Below are positions 46,277-54,666 of a DNA stretch of 64,000 nucleotides, piece by piece. How positions within the stretch are numbered: position 1 is the first letter of the stretch; each line of letters opens with the position of its first letter. This stretch comes from Altererythrobacter aquiaggeris. Its GTDB lineage: Bacteria > Pseudomonadota > Alphaproteobacteria > Sphingomonadales > Sphingomonadaceae. The DNA lies in contig NZ_JBANRL010000001.1 of the NCBI RefSeq assembly GCF_037154015.1, positions 248,001-312,000 of the forward strand, given 5' to 3'. The position numbers and the translations under genes were made by a program. The notes beneath the pieces are model-generated. The model was given only the letters and a program-made list of their open reading frames with translations, had not been told where the DNA came from and ran no database searches.

Positions 46277-46331
46277 GGGCTGCGGCGATACGTGCAGAAG
46301 GGGGAGAAACTTTTCGGTATCGCCGCAGCCC
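46277..46331. repeat. 15-bp perfect inverted repeat in the leader of the EF-hand gene
   Basis: GGGCTGCGGCGATAC (46277-46291) and its exact complement (46317-46331) flank a 25-base loop, 27 bases before the EF-hand start codon. On the minus strand GCC and then TTTT follow the stem, so it could be an imperfect terminator, an attenuator in the leader, or an operator. Confidence 0.7.
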
Positions 46332-46371
46332 TTGATCCCGGTTCTAGAGGCCGACTGTCGCAGCAATATCC

Positions 46372-46406
46372 CGCAAAACCGCAAATTTGTCGCAAATTGT
46401 CGCAAA
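46372..46406. promoter_or_regulatory. Four CGCAAA direct repeats upstream of the EF-hand gene
   Basis: CGCAAA occurs at 46372, 46380, 46391 and 46401, the last three 11 and 10 bases apart. The last two copies are extended to TGTCGCAAA, and TGTCGCA occurs once more at 46356. The spacing of one helical turn is what OmpR/PhoB family dimers bind in tandem. The EF-hand, regulator and kinase genes lie directly downstream on the minus strand. Confidence 0.5.
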
Positions 46407-46411
46407 ACGAA

Positions 46412-46431
46412 GCTGGCGTTAATTTGCCAGC
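46412..46431 (-). terminator. Hairpin after the cupin gene
   Basis: GCTGGC and GCCAGC form a 6-bp stem with an AT-rich 8-base loop, 7 bases after the cupin stop on the minus strand, followed by TTCGTTTTG. It is a moderate candidate terminator for the VOC-cupin unit. Confidence 0.4.
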
Positions 46432-46438
46432 AAGCGTG

Positions 46439-46837
46439 CTATCGCGGACGGTGCTGCGTGCCTTCGCCAGCGGTTATGAACATCGCCTCAGCCGATCCGG
46501 ATATGTCGGCTGTATGCCAGACGCCCGGCGGATTGATCGCATATTGACCGGGGGCCAGAGCGGTCCGGATATGCTCGCCATCACTGCCTTGCTGGATCAA
46601 ATCCATTGATCCCGAAACGCAAACGACGACTTCGGTTCCGGACGGATGCATTTCCCAGACATCCCACGGTGCATCGAAACGGTACATACTGACCAGCCGC
46701 CCTTCCGCACCATCGCTACCGTGCCGCTGCTCGTAACCTCCATACCACTCCATCCCGTCAAATGGCGGCTGCGTGACCGAGGTTGCCCCCGGTCCCAGAT
46801 GAATGAACTGTTTGCGGAGATCGGGCGCGTCAGCCAT
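46439..46837 (-). CDS. Cupin domain protein
   Basis: A 132-residue single beta-barrel protein of the cupin superfamily. The two motifs are recognisable: VWEMHPSGTEVVVCVSG, with its conserved histidine and glutamate, and PGQYAINPPGVWHTADIS. Function is open; such small cupins are often metal-dependent enzymes or sensors. It starts 3 bases after the VOC stop and is surely cotranscribed with it. Confidence 0.86.
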   Translation of the reverse strand: MADAPDLRKQFIHLGPGATSVTQPPFDGMEWYGGYEQRHGSDGAEGRLVSMYRFDAPWDVWEMHPSGTEVVVCVSGSMDLIQQGSDGEHIRTALAPGQYAINPPGVWHTADISGSAEAMFITAGEGTQHRPR

Positions 46838-46840
46838 GGC

Positions 46841-47218
46841 TCAACCCTCTTTCGCCATACAGAAAGCGTTGAGCTTATTTCCGTCCAGATCGCGGAAATA
46901 GGCCGCATAAAAGCCGCCGCCACGATCGCCTGGCGCACCTTCATCAGTGCCGCCCTGGGCAATGGCAATATCGTAGATCCGTTTTACCTGATCCGCATCT
47001 TCAGCCTCGAACGCGACCATCGTGCCGTTCCCGGCTGTCGGTTCTTGTCCGTCGAACGGCCGGGTAATCGCGACCCCGGCGGGACCGCCCGGTTCCCCCC
47101 AGGCGATGAATGTGTCTTCATCCATCATCCGGCCAACACCCATCTCCCTGGCAATGGCATCGTAAAATTTCGCGTGTTCTTTGAGGTTTTTCGTGCCGAG
47201 CGTGACATAACCAATCAT
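46841..47218 (-). CDS. VOC family (glyoxalase/dioxygenase-like) protein
   Basis: A 125-residue vicinal-oxygen-chelate fold protein: MIGYVTLGTKNLKEHAKFYD opens the first beta-alpha-beta-beta-beta module, and GFYAAYFRDLDGNKLNAFC closes the second. The usual metal-binding His near the start is absent (GYVTLGT instead of a His), so catalysis by the glyoxalase mechanism is doubtful. GGGAG precedes the ATG. It forms a two-gene unit with the cupin. Confidence 0.86.
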   Translation of the reverse strand: MIGYVTLGTKNLKEHAKFYDAIAREMGVGRMMDEDTFIAWGEPGGPAGVAITRPFDGQEPTAGNGTMVAFEAEDADQVKRIYDIAIAQGGTDEGAPGDRGGGFYAAYFRDLDGNKLNAFCMAKEG

Positions 47219-47275
47219 CTTTTTTCTCCCTGACGACTCGCGACCTCCTAGAACATTACGGGAACAAGGGTTCTG

Positions 47276-49093
47276 CTACAAGGGCGTGCACGCATCCTTC
47301 AGAAATGCCAGTGCTTCGCCGTCCATTTGCGGCGCGAGCACTGCGTCGACTTTGGCATGATAATCATTCCACCACGCCTTTTCGGCCTGCGACAACATCG
47401 ACACATCGACCATGTTGCGGGCAATCGGGGCAAGTGTGAGCGTTTCGAAGCCGAGATAATCGCCGTCCGAACCGGCTATGTCGCGCGGTTCGATCAGCAC
47501 CAGATTTTCGATCCGGATGCCGTATTCGCCAGCCTTGTAATAGCCCGGCTCGTTCGAGCAGATCATGCCGGCGCGCAGCGGTTCATTGGTGCCTGCCTGC
47601 CCGCCTGCAGGTTTCGCGATCCGCTGCGGCCCCTCGTGAACCATCATGTAAGCGCCGACCCCGTGGCCCGTACCATGCGCGTAATCAACACCGTCCATCC
47701 ACAGGAATTGCCGTGCGAGCGCATCCAGCTGACCGCCGGTGGTGCCATCGGGAAATATCTGGCGGTCAAGCGCGATATGGCCCTGCAATACGCGGGTAAA
47801 CCGGTCGCGAACTTCGGCTGGTGGGGCAGCTTTATCGCCTTCGCCGGCAATCCAGACGGTGCGGGTGATATCGGTTGTTCCGGCAGGATATTGCCCGCCT
47901 GAATCGCACAGAAATACGCTGCCGGGAACAAGCGGAGCGTTGGTTTCTTCATTCACGCTGTAATGCGGGCTGGCCCCGTTGGCGCCAGCGCCAGAGATCG
48001 TGTTGAACGAACGTCCGCGCAAATCGCCGCATTCGCTGCGGAATTTGAACAGCCGGGCTGCGGCGGACAGTTCGTCGAGCTCGCCCTTGGGACCTTCGAC
48101 AGACAGCCAGTGAAGAAATTTGGTGATCGCTACGCCGTCCAGCGCCTGGGCATCGCGGTGGCCCTGTTGTTCGGCCGGATTTTTCTGCGCGCGCGGCAAC
48201 ACGGTGGGGTCGCGGGTGGTGACGATAGTGGCGTCCGCTTCGCCAAGCGCGGCAAAAATTGCCGCGACCGAGCGTTCTGCATCGACTGCAACACGCTTGC
48301 CCTTCAGGCCTTTGAGCGCAGGCACAAAATCATCGCGGCTGCGAACCCTGACGGCGTTACCCAGATGCGCGGTCAGTTCAGGAGTTACCTTTTCAGGTGC
48401 GATGAACATGTCCGCCGTACCGTCGGCATGAGCGATTACAAAGGACAGCGCCACAGGCGTATTATCGACATCGGCACCGCGAATATTGAGCAGCCATGCG
48501 ACCGAGTCGAGCGCGGATACAACAGTCGCATCGAGATTTTCAGCCTTGAGCCACTCGCCGATCTCGCCGCGCTTTGCGGCGGAGGATTTTCCCGCCAGTT
48601 CATCCGAATATGGCACCGCAACGGCAGACGATGCCTCCGGCTGGTCCTGCCACACCGCGTCGAGCGGATTTCCGTCAGTGGCCACAAGCTCGCCGCCCTT
48701 AGCGTTCAAAACCGTCTCGACCGAATTTGCCCAGTCGCGGCCATGCAGCCATGCATCATAGCCCAGCCTGGTGCCTTCAGGCGCATTGGCCTTCAGCCAT
48801 TTCGGGATACTGGTCGCCGGGACATTCTCATATTCCCAGAACTGGCCGTCCACCTGCTCGCGCACTTGCAGCGTGTATCGCCCATCGACGAACATCACAG
48901 CGCGGTCTTTCATCACCAGCCCGGTGCCCGCCGAACCCCCAAAACCCGACAGCCAGCCGAGCCGCTGGGCATAGGCCCCGACATATTCGGACATATGTTC
49001 ATCGGAGATGGGAATGACGAAGCCGTCGAGTCCCCGGCGATCAAGCTCCTTGCGGAGGGCGTCGAGGCGGGCTTCGTGTGTGTGCATAAGCAT
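47276..49093 (-). CDS. Xaa-Pro aminopeptidase (M24B family)
   Basis: A dinuclear-metal aminopeptidase that removes an N-terminal residue preceding proline. The 605 residues comprise two creatinase-type N-terminal domains and a C-terminal pita-bread domain, with metal ligands in FLCDSGGQYPAGTTDITRT (two Asp), GTGHGVGAYMMVHEGP (His) and ENLVLIE (Glu). No signal peptide is seen, so it is cytoplasmic. The ATG at 49093 has AAGGA 10 bases upstream. It is divergent from the S9 peptidase, with only 38 bases between starts, so the promoters must overlap. Confidence 0.94.
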   Translation of the reverse strand: MLMHTHEARLDALRKELDRRGLDGFVIPISDEHMSEYVGAYAQRLGWLSGFGGSAGTGLVMKDRAVMFVDGRYTLQVREQVDGQFWEYENVPATSIPKWLKANAPEGTRLGYDAWLHGRDWANSVETVLNAKGGELVATDGNPLDAVWQDQPEASSAVAVPYSDELAGKSSAAKRGEIGEWLKAENLDATVVSALDSVAWLLNIRGADVDNTPVALSFVIAHADGTADMFIAPEKVTPELTAHLGNAVRVRSRDDFVPALKGLKGKRVAVDAERSVAAIFAALGEADATIVTTRDPTVLPRAQKNPAEQQGHRDAQALDGVAITKFLHWLSVEGPKGELDELSAAARLFKFRSECGDLRGRSFNTISGAGANGASPHYSVNEETNAPLVPGSVFLCDSGGQYPAGTTDITRTVWIAGEGDKAAPPAEVRDRFTRVLQGHIALDRQIFPDGTTGGQLDALARQFLWMDGVDYAHGTGHGVGAYMMVHEGPQRIAKPAGGQAGTNEPLRAGMICSNEPGYYKAGEYGIRIENLVLIEPRDIAGSDGDYLGFETLTLAPIARNMVDVSMLSQAEKAWWNDYHAKVDAVLAPQMDGEALAFLKDACTPL

Positions 49094-49131
49094 GGCTTGC
49101 GGTCCTTTCGTGCGCACAATAGACGCGCTGG

Positions 49132-51195
49132 ATGACCATTTCCACTCCAGTGTCGCCGCCCGTCGCGGCAAAACGCCCTTTTACCTCCACTCATCACGGG
49201 ATTGAACTGTCGGATGATTATGCGTGGCTGCGCGATCCCGCCTATCCAAAGGTGGAGGATAAGGAGATTCTCGCGCATCTCGAGGCTGAAAATGCCTGGT
49301 TCAAGGCGCGCATGGGCGACCGGCAGGACCGGATCGATGCGCTGTTTGCCGAAATGCGTGCCCGTATCAAGGAAGCCGATAAATCGGTCCCGCAGAAGGA
49401 CGGCGATTACCTTTACTGGACCGAATTCGAAGACGGCGCGGAATACCGCAAATGGTGGCGCAAACCTGTTTCCGGCGGGGCTGACCAGCTGATCCTTGAC
49501 GAAGTTGCACTGGCCGATGGCAAGGAATATTTCCGCCTCGGTGCGCTGTCGGTCAGCAAGGATGGCAGGCTGCTCGCCTATTCGGTGGACGATAATGGAT
49601 CTGAACGCTTCACCATGCGGATCAAGGACCTGGCGACCGGCGACCATTTGCCGGACGAAATTCCCGGTACATTGTCCGCACTGGTGTGGTGCGCGGATGA
49701 CAAGGCACTGGTTTACTCGCTCGCGAATAAACAATGGCGCACGGATAATGCGCGGCTTCACTGGCTGGGCCAGCCGATCGAAGACGATGTCGAGCTGTAT
49801 CACGAGGATGACGACGGTTTTCGTGTGGGCAGTTCAATCTCGGCGCAGGATGACTGGCTGGTGATCGGCACTTCGGATCATCAAACGAGCGAAATCCGGA
49901 TCGTCCCCGCTGCCAATCCCGAGGCCGAGCCGGTGCTTGTGAAACAGCGGGTGGACGGTGTCGAATTCGACATCGACATCCGAGATGAAACCGTCTTCGT
50001 CCACACCAATGACACGCATGAGAATTTCCGGCTGGCCACCGCGCCGGTATCCGCGCCCGGCGAATGGACCACACTGATCGAAGGATCGGACGATTTCTAT
50101 CTGACCGGCTTCGATATTTTCAAAGATTTTTATGTCACCGAAGGGCGTTTGCGCGGTCTGGATCAGGTCCAGCTGCGGTATTACGATGATCCATCGCGGG
50201 TTGAAACCGTAGCATGGCCAGAAGCCAGTTTCAGCGCGGGCACGGCGGGCAATCCCGAATATGACAGTCGGGTGCTGCGGATGACGTATAATTCGATGGT
50301 CACGCCCAACACGGTGTTCGATTATCACGTAGCCGAAAAACGCCTCGAACAGCTGAAGGTGCAGGAAATCCCGTCGGGCTATGATGCCTCGCTTTACACC
50401 ACCGAGCGGCTGGAGTTCGCAGCGCGTGACGGAACGATGATCCCCGCCAGCATCATCTATCGCAAAGACAGAGAGGGCTCAGGCCCGCTGCATCTTTACG
50501 GATATGGCGCTTACGGGATCGCGATCGAACCGGGTTTTTCAACCACGCGGTTCAGCCTTGTGGATCGGGGTTTTGCCTATGTTATCGCGCATATTCGCGG
50601 CGGCGATGATCTGGGCCGCGCCTGGTACAAGGCGGGCAAGCTGGAACGCCGCACCAACGCCTTCAACGATTTCGTCGATGTCGCCAAAGGGCTGATCGAT
50701 CGCGGATACACCGCTGCAGGCAAGATCAGCATTTCGGGCGGGTCGGCCGGCGGCGAACTGATGGGCGCGGTGATCAATTCCGATCCCGACCTGTTCGGCG
50801 CGGTGGTGGCGCATGTGCCGTTTGTCGATGTGCTCAACACGATGCTGGATGCCAGCCTGCCGCTGACGCCGGGTGAGTGGCCCGAATGGGGCAATCCGAT
50901 CGAGGACAAGGCCGCTTACGAACTGATTGCCAGCTACAGCCCCTATGACCAGACCCGCGCGCAGGATTATCCGCCGATGCTGGTGACCGCTGGCCTGAAC
51001 GATCCGCGCGTGACCTATTGGGAGCCCGCCAAATGGGTCGCTAAATTGCGCGAAGTGAAAACAGACGACAATATCCTGTTGCTCAAAACCAATATGGGCG
51101 CAGGGCACGGCGGCAAATCGGGGCGTTTCGAAAGCCTGAAAGAAACCGCCGAAGAGTATGCCTTCATCCTGTGGCAAATGGGCGCGGACGAATAG
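49132..51195 (+). CDS. Oligopeptidase B-like S9A prolyl oligopeptidase
   Basis: A 687-residue serine peptidase for short peptides: an N-terminal seven-bladed propeller (about 75-400) and a C-terminal alpha/beta hydrolase. The catalytic triad is Ser538 in GGSAGG, Asp in TAGLNDPRVTYWEP and His in GAGHGG. The EDGAEYRKWWRK region and overall length favour oligopeptidase B (PtrB) over true prolyl oligopeptidase. The downstream thioesterase start overlaps its stop (TAGTG), giving a three-gene operon with the flavin oxidoreductase. Confidence 0.94.
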   Translation: MTISTPVSPPVAAKRPFTSTHHGIELSDDYAWLRDPAYPKVEDKEILAHLEAENAWFKARMGDRQDRIDALFAEMRARIKEADKSVPQKDGDYLYWTEFEDGAEYRKWWRKPVSGGADQLILDEVALADGKEYFRLGALSVSKDGRLLAYSVDDNGSERFTMRIKDLATGDHLPDEIPGTLSALVWCADDKALVYSLANKQWRTDNARLHWLGQPIEDDVELYHEDDDGFRVGSSISAQDDWLVIGTSDHQTSEIRIVPAANPEAEPVLVKQRVDGVEFDIDIRDETVFVHTNDTHENFRLATAPVSAPGEWTTLIEGSDDFYLTGFDIFKDFYVTEGRLRGLDQVQLRYYDDPSRVETVAWPEASFSAGTAGNPEYDSRVLRMTYNSMVTPNTVFDYHVAEKRLEQLKVQEIPSGYDASLYTTERLEFAARDGTMIPASIIYRKDREGSGPLHLYGYGAYGIAIEPGFSTTRFSLVDRGFAYVIAHIRGGDDLGRAWYKAGKLERRTNAFNDFVDVAKGLIDRGYTAAGKISISGGSAGGELMGAVINSDPDLFGAVVAHVPFVDVLNTMLDASLPLTPGEWPEWGNPIEDKAAYELIASYSPYDQTRAQDYPPMLVTAGLNDPRVTYWEPAKWVAKLREVKTDDNILLLKTNMGAGHGGKSGRFESLKETAEEYAFILWQMGADE

Positions 51196-51596
51196 TGCTG
51201 CGTTTCACCCGCACTTTCACCGCTGCGCCCGAACACATCGATGTGATGGGCCATGTGAACAATGCCGTCTGGGTGCAATGGGTGCAGGATATGGCGACGC
51301 AGCATTGGGATGCAGCGGCGCGGCCGCAAGATCAGGCGGCTTTCATCTGGCTGGTGATCCGGCACGAGATCGACTATCGCGGCAATATCGGGGCGGGCGA
51401 AACCGTGACCGGTGAAACATGGATTCCCGGCGCGGCGACGGGGGCGAAATCCGTGCGGCGGGTCGATTTTCGCAATGCAGCGGGCAAAGTGATTGTCAGT
51501 GCCAACACCACATGGGCAATGCTGGATAAGGAGAGCGGACGACTGGCCCGCGTCCGGCCCGAAGTGCTCGCACCATTTATCGAGGAATCCGAATGA
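51195..51596 (+). CDS. Acyl-CoA thioesterase (hot-dog, 4HBT type)
   Basis: A 133-residue hot-dog protein that would hydrolyse an acyl-CoA. The catalytic-Asp region AAPEHIDVMGHVNNAVWVQWVQ is diagnostic of the YbgC/FadM branch. The start is GTG at 51195, sharing a base with the S9 stop; an ATG 24 bases earlier is also in frame but has no better ribosome site. Its stop overlaps the next gene as ATGA. Confidence 0.88.
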   Translation: MLRFTRTFTAAPEHIDVMGHVNNAVWVQWVQDMATQHWDAAARPQDQAAFIWLVIRHEIDYRGNIGAGETVTGETWIPGAATGAKSVRRVDFRNAAGKVIVSANTTWAMLDKESGRLARVRPEVLAPFIEESE

Positions 51597-52864
51597 CCCG
51601 GTCGCTGCTGTTTACCCCGCTAACGCTGCCCAATGGTGCAATCGTACCGAACCGCATTTGCAAGGCGGCGATGGAAGAAAACCTTGCCGATGCAGGGCAG
51701 CTTCCGGGCGAACGCCTGTATACATTGTATGAACGCTGGGCGCGCGGCGGGGCGGGCATGATTTTGACCGGCAATGTCATGGTCGCACCTGACGCGCTGA
51801 CGGGTCCGGGCGGGGTGGTGCTGCAAAAGGAAACGCCGGTTGAACGGTTTGCGCGCTGGGCTGACGCGGGAAAATCGGGCGGCGCGCAGTTCTGGATGCA
51901 GATCAACCATCCGGGCCGCCAAGTGTATAAAGCGATGGGCGAACAGGCCGTCTCGCCGTCGGATATTCCAGTCGATCTGGGCAAGTTTTCGGGCATGATG
52001 GGCCAGCCGCGCGCGCTGACCGGGCCGGAGATAGAGGCGATCGTCACGCGCTTTGCCGATACCGCAGAGCAGGCCGAGAAGGCCGGCTTCGACGGTGTCC
52101 AGATCCATGCAGCGCATGGCTATCTCGTCAGCCAGTTTCTTTCGCCCAATGCCAATAAGCGAACCGATAGGTGGGGCGGTAGTCTGGAGAACCGCGCACG
52201 CTTCCTGCTGGCGATCGTCGATGCTGTGCGTGCACGCGTAAAGCCCGGCTTCGGCGTCGGCGTAAAACTCAATTCTGCCGACTTTCAAAAGGGCGGCTTC
52301 TCGTTCGAGGAAGCACGGCAGGTTGTCGAATGGCTGAACGACAAGGCGCTCGACTGTGTCGAATTATCGGGCGGCTCTTACGAAAGTCCCGCAATGCAAG
52401 GCAATACTGCGGAAGACAGCCCGGAGCAAACCAGTACTGATAAACGCGAGGCCTATTTCGTGAAATTCGCGCGCGACATCGCCCATGTCGCCAAAATGCC
52501 GATCATGGTTACCGGCGGTATCGTCCGGCTGGACGTTGCCGAGGATGCGCTGGAGAAAGACCCGCAGGGATTTGGCGTCGCGATGCTCGGGATAGCACGC
52601 GCGCTCGCGTTCGATCCCGACTTGCCCGAAAACTGGCTGGCAGGCGAGCAAACCGAAGTCCTCTGGCCCGACATTACCTGGAAATCGGGCGCGCTGAAGG
52701 GGCTGGCGACCATGTCCGTGACAAAGGCCCAGCTGGAACGGATTTCTGTTGGCAAGGCTGTGAAACCGGACGTCTCGCCGGTTTGGGCGTTGCTTTCCGA
52801 TCAATTCAGGACAGCCCGGCGCACCAGGCGTTACAAGCAATGGCGCGCGGGCGGCACGGTCTAG
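51593..52864 (+). CDS. Old yellow enzyme-like NADH:flavin oxidoreductase
   Basis: A 423-residue FMN beta/alpha-barrel enzyme of the OYE family, usually reducing activated C=C bonds with NAD(P)H. The active-site helix GFDGVQIHAAHGYLVSQFLS with the donor His, the conserved NKRTDRWGGSLENRARF and the MVTGGIVR phosphate-binding strand are present. A 40-residue C-terminal extension ends in a basic stretch. No iron-sulfur domain is present, so it is not the 2,4-dienoyl-CoA reductase type. The stop shares CTAG with the converging cyclase gene. Confidence 0.92.
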   Translation: MTRSLLFTPLTLPNGAIVPNRICKAAMEENLADAGQLPGERLYTLYERWARGGAGMILTGNVMVAPDALTGPGGVVLQKETPVERFARWADAGKSGGAQFWMQINHPGRQVYKAMGEQAVSPSDIPVDLGKFSGMMGQPRALTGPEIEAIVTRFADTAEQAEKAGFDGVQIHAAHGYLVSQFLSPNANKRTDRWGGSLENRARFLLAIVDAVRARVKPGFGVGVKLNSADFQKGGFSFEEARQVVEWLNDKALDCVELSGGSYESPAMQGNTAEDSPEQTSTDKREAYFVKFARDIAHVAKMPIMVTGGIVRLDVAEDALEKDPQGFGVAMLGIARALAFDPDLPENWLAGEQTEVLWPDITWKSGALKGLATMSVTKAQLERISVGKAVKPDVSPVWALLSDQFRTARRTRRYKQWRAGGTV

Positions 52865-54582
52865 GCAACCCGCCGGTCGTCCTTGCGCCGATCGGTACGC
52901 GCACCAAAATCGGTCAGCTTTTCATAGGCAGTGCGATTGCGGCCGGATTTCTTTGCCTGATAAAGTAGCCTGTCGGCAATCTCGAATGTCGGCCCAAACC
53001 CCATGTCGCGGAATTCTCCGCAGGGCATTTCCACAATGCCCATACTGGCGGTGATGGGCGAATCGAGGCCCGGCACCATTGCCGCGACGCGCGAAGTGAT
53101 GGCCAGTCGCAGCCGTTCGGCACGTTGGCGCGTGTCGGTTCCGCGTAACAGCAGGATAAATTCTTCGCCGCCCAGACGGATAGCCAGAGTTTCGTGATCA
53201 CCGCTGAGCGCACTGGCAGTGGCGCGGAGCACCTCGTCGCCCAGCTTATGGCCATGCACATCGTTAATCCGTTTGAAACGGTCCAGATCGAGTACTGCCA
53301 TCGTGTCGAACCCGCTTTCGCGCAGCCGTTTGAAACGCGGTTCAATCGCTCTGCGGTTCATCAATCCGGTCAGCGGATCACGCTGCGACAGTTCTCCCAA
53401 CACCTGCGCTTCGGTCAGCGCGCTATCGCGCTCGCGCCGGAGCGACAGGAAACGCTCAGCCACGCCCAGTGTGATTATCAGAACTTCGAAGCCGAGGCCG
53501 AGAAACAGCAGCTGATCAAGCGTCGATGGCCCAGAATAGGCGCCGATACCGCGTAACAGCCGGTCAATCGCAGCCAGGACAATCGGCACCCATGCTGCGG
53601 CAAGGAACCGCGCCGACCGGCTACCGCGCAAGAGCGCCTGCACTATGCCCGCGATGTAAATGGCTATGACGGGGATAAAGGCCAAGAAGTACAGCGCGTT
53701 GTCAAAACTTTGGGTCGCATCCAGTTGCAGCGCGCAAAACCCGATGACGATCAATGTCCACCAGCCCGAAGCGCGGATCAACTTGCGCATCGCCGGGGTG
53801 AGCGCGCTGTTTTCCAGAAATTCGAGCGAGAAGAACGCCGAGACGGCGACGCCGATTGCCCACAGCAGCGGGCCGCTGATCGCAAGCAAAGTTACGGGTA
53901 AAATGAGGAAAACGTTGATTAAACCTCCCGCAATCAACAGATAGCCGATCATCGAGATGATCATGACCGCGTGAAGCAGGACAAACCGTTCGCGCAGAAC
54001 AATGTAGAAGTTTACATCGAACAATAACGGGGCAATCAGCAATCCGCCGATAAACGCCATCAAGGCGATTTCCTGCATTCCCCAAGCGGCATTCCCGATG
54101 TCCGGCGTCAATCTGGCGTCGGCAAACACAGTCACGCTGTGGGGCTTGGTTATTTTGACGATCACCGCGCTGGTGTCGGCGTTGATCTGCGGCACATCGG
54201 CTGCAAACATCGGGCCCGCAGGGATGGCTTCGACTTCGCTGGCGTTCAGGGTGGAGGCCCTGATCGACCCGTCTTTATCGATTGCCGCGATGGTGATGTC
54301 GGCAAACCGGGTGATCCGCGAGAAGAATGTTTCGGGCGCTGCCTGGCCGGTCCAACCGCTGGCATCGAACAACAGCCATCCTGCCTGCGCGTTACCTTTG
54401 AAATCCGTCGTATCACAATCCCACAATGCCCGGTTTGCAGCCATGGTTTCGATCGGGATATCTGCCGCGCCATGCGCATGACATTGGGCCTTGATTTCCG
54501 CCGGATCACCGTTTGCCAACGCAGGGACGCCTGCCGCGAGCGCGGCAACCATAATCCAGAAACGCAGAAAAACCTGTCCCAT
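52861..54582 (-). CDS. Membrane diguanylate cyclase with periplasmic sensor domain
   Basis: A 573-residue GGDEF protein that would make cyclic di-GMP. A signal peptide (to about residue 23) and a roughly 140-residue periplasmic domain come first, then seven hydrophobic helices (about 168-380) in the 7TM-DISM style, a short coiled coil and the GGDEF domain. The active site is GGEEF near residue 470. No I-site RxxD is seen five residues upstream (there it reads HETLA), so product inhibition may be absent. The very basic tail (RTDRRKDDRRVA) is unusual. Confidence 0.92.
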   Translation of the reverse strand: MGQVFLRFWIMVAALAAGVPALANGDPAEIKAQCHAHGAADIPIETMAANRALWDCDTTDFKGNAQAGWLLFDASGWTGQAAPETFFSRITRFADITIAAIDKDGSIRASTLNASEVEAIPAGPMFAADVPQINADTSAVIVKITKPHSVTVFADARLTPDIGNAAWGMQEIALMAFIGGLLIAPLLFDVNFYIVLRERFVLLHAVMIISMIGYLLIAGGLINVFLILPVTLLAISGPLLWAIGVAVSAFFSLEFLENSALTPAMRKLIRASGWWTLIVIGFCALQLDATQSFDNALYFLAFIPVIAIYIAGIVQALLRGSRSARFLAAAWVPIVLAAIDRLLRGIGAYSGPSTLDQLLFLGLGFEVLIITLGVAERFLSLRRERDSALTEAQVLGELSQRDPLTGLMNRRAIEPRFKRLRESGFDTMAVLDLDRFKRINDVHGHKLGDEVLRATASALSGDHETLAIRLGGEEFILLLRGTDTRQRAERLRLAITSRVAAMVPGLDSPITASMGIVEMPCGEFRDMGFGPTFEIADRLLYQAKKSGRNRTAYEKLTDFGARTDRRKDDRRVA

Positions 54583-54666
54583 GAGCAGTTTAATATGGAA
54601 CAGTTATTTACATACTGCTTACAATTGGCGCTTTATTAGACCTGAAAAATGGCAGTTTAATTAAGG

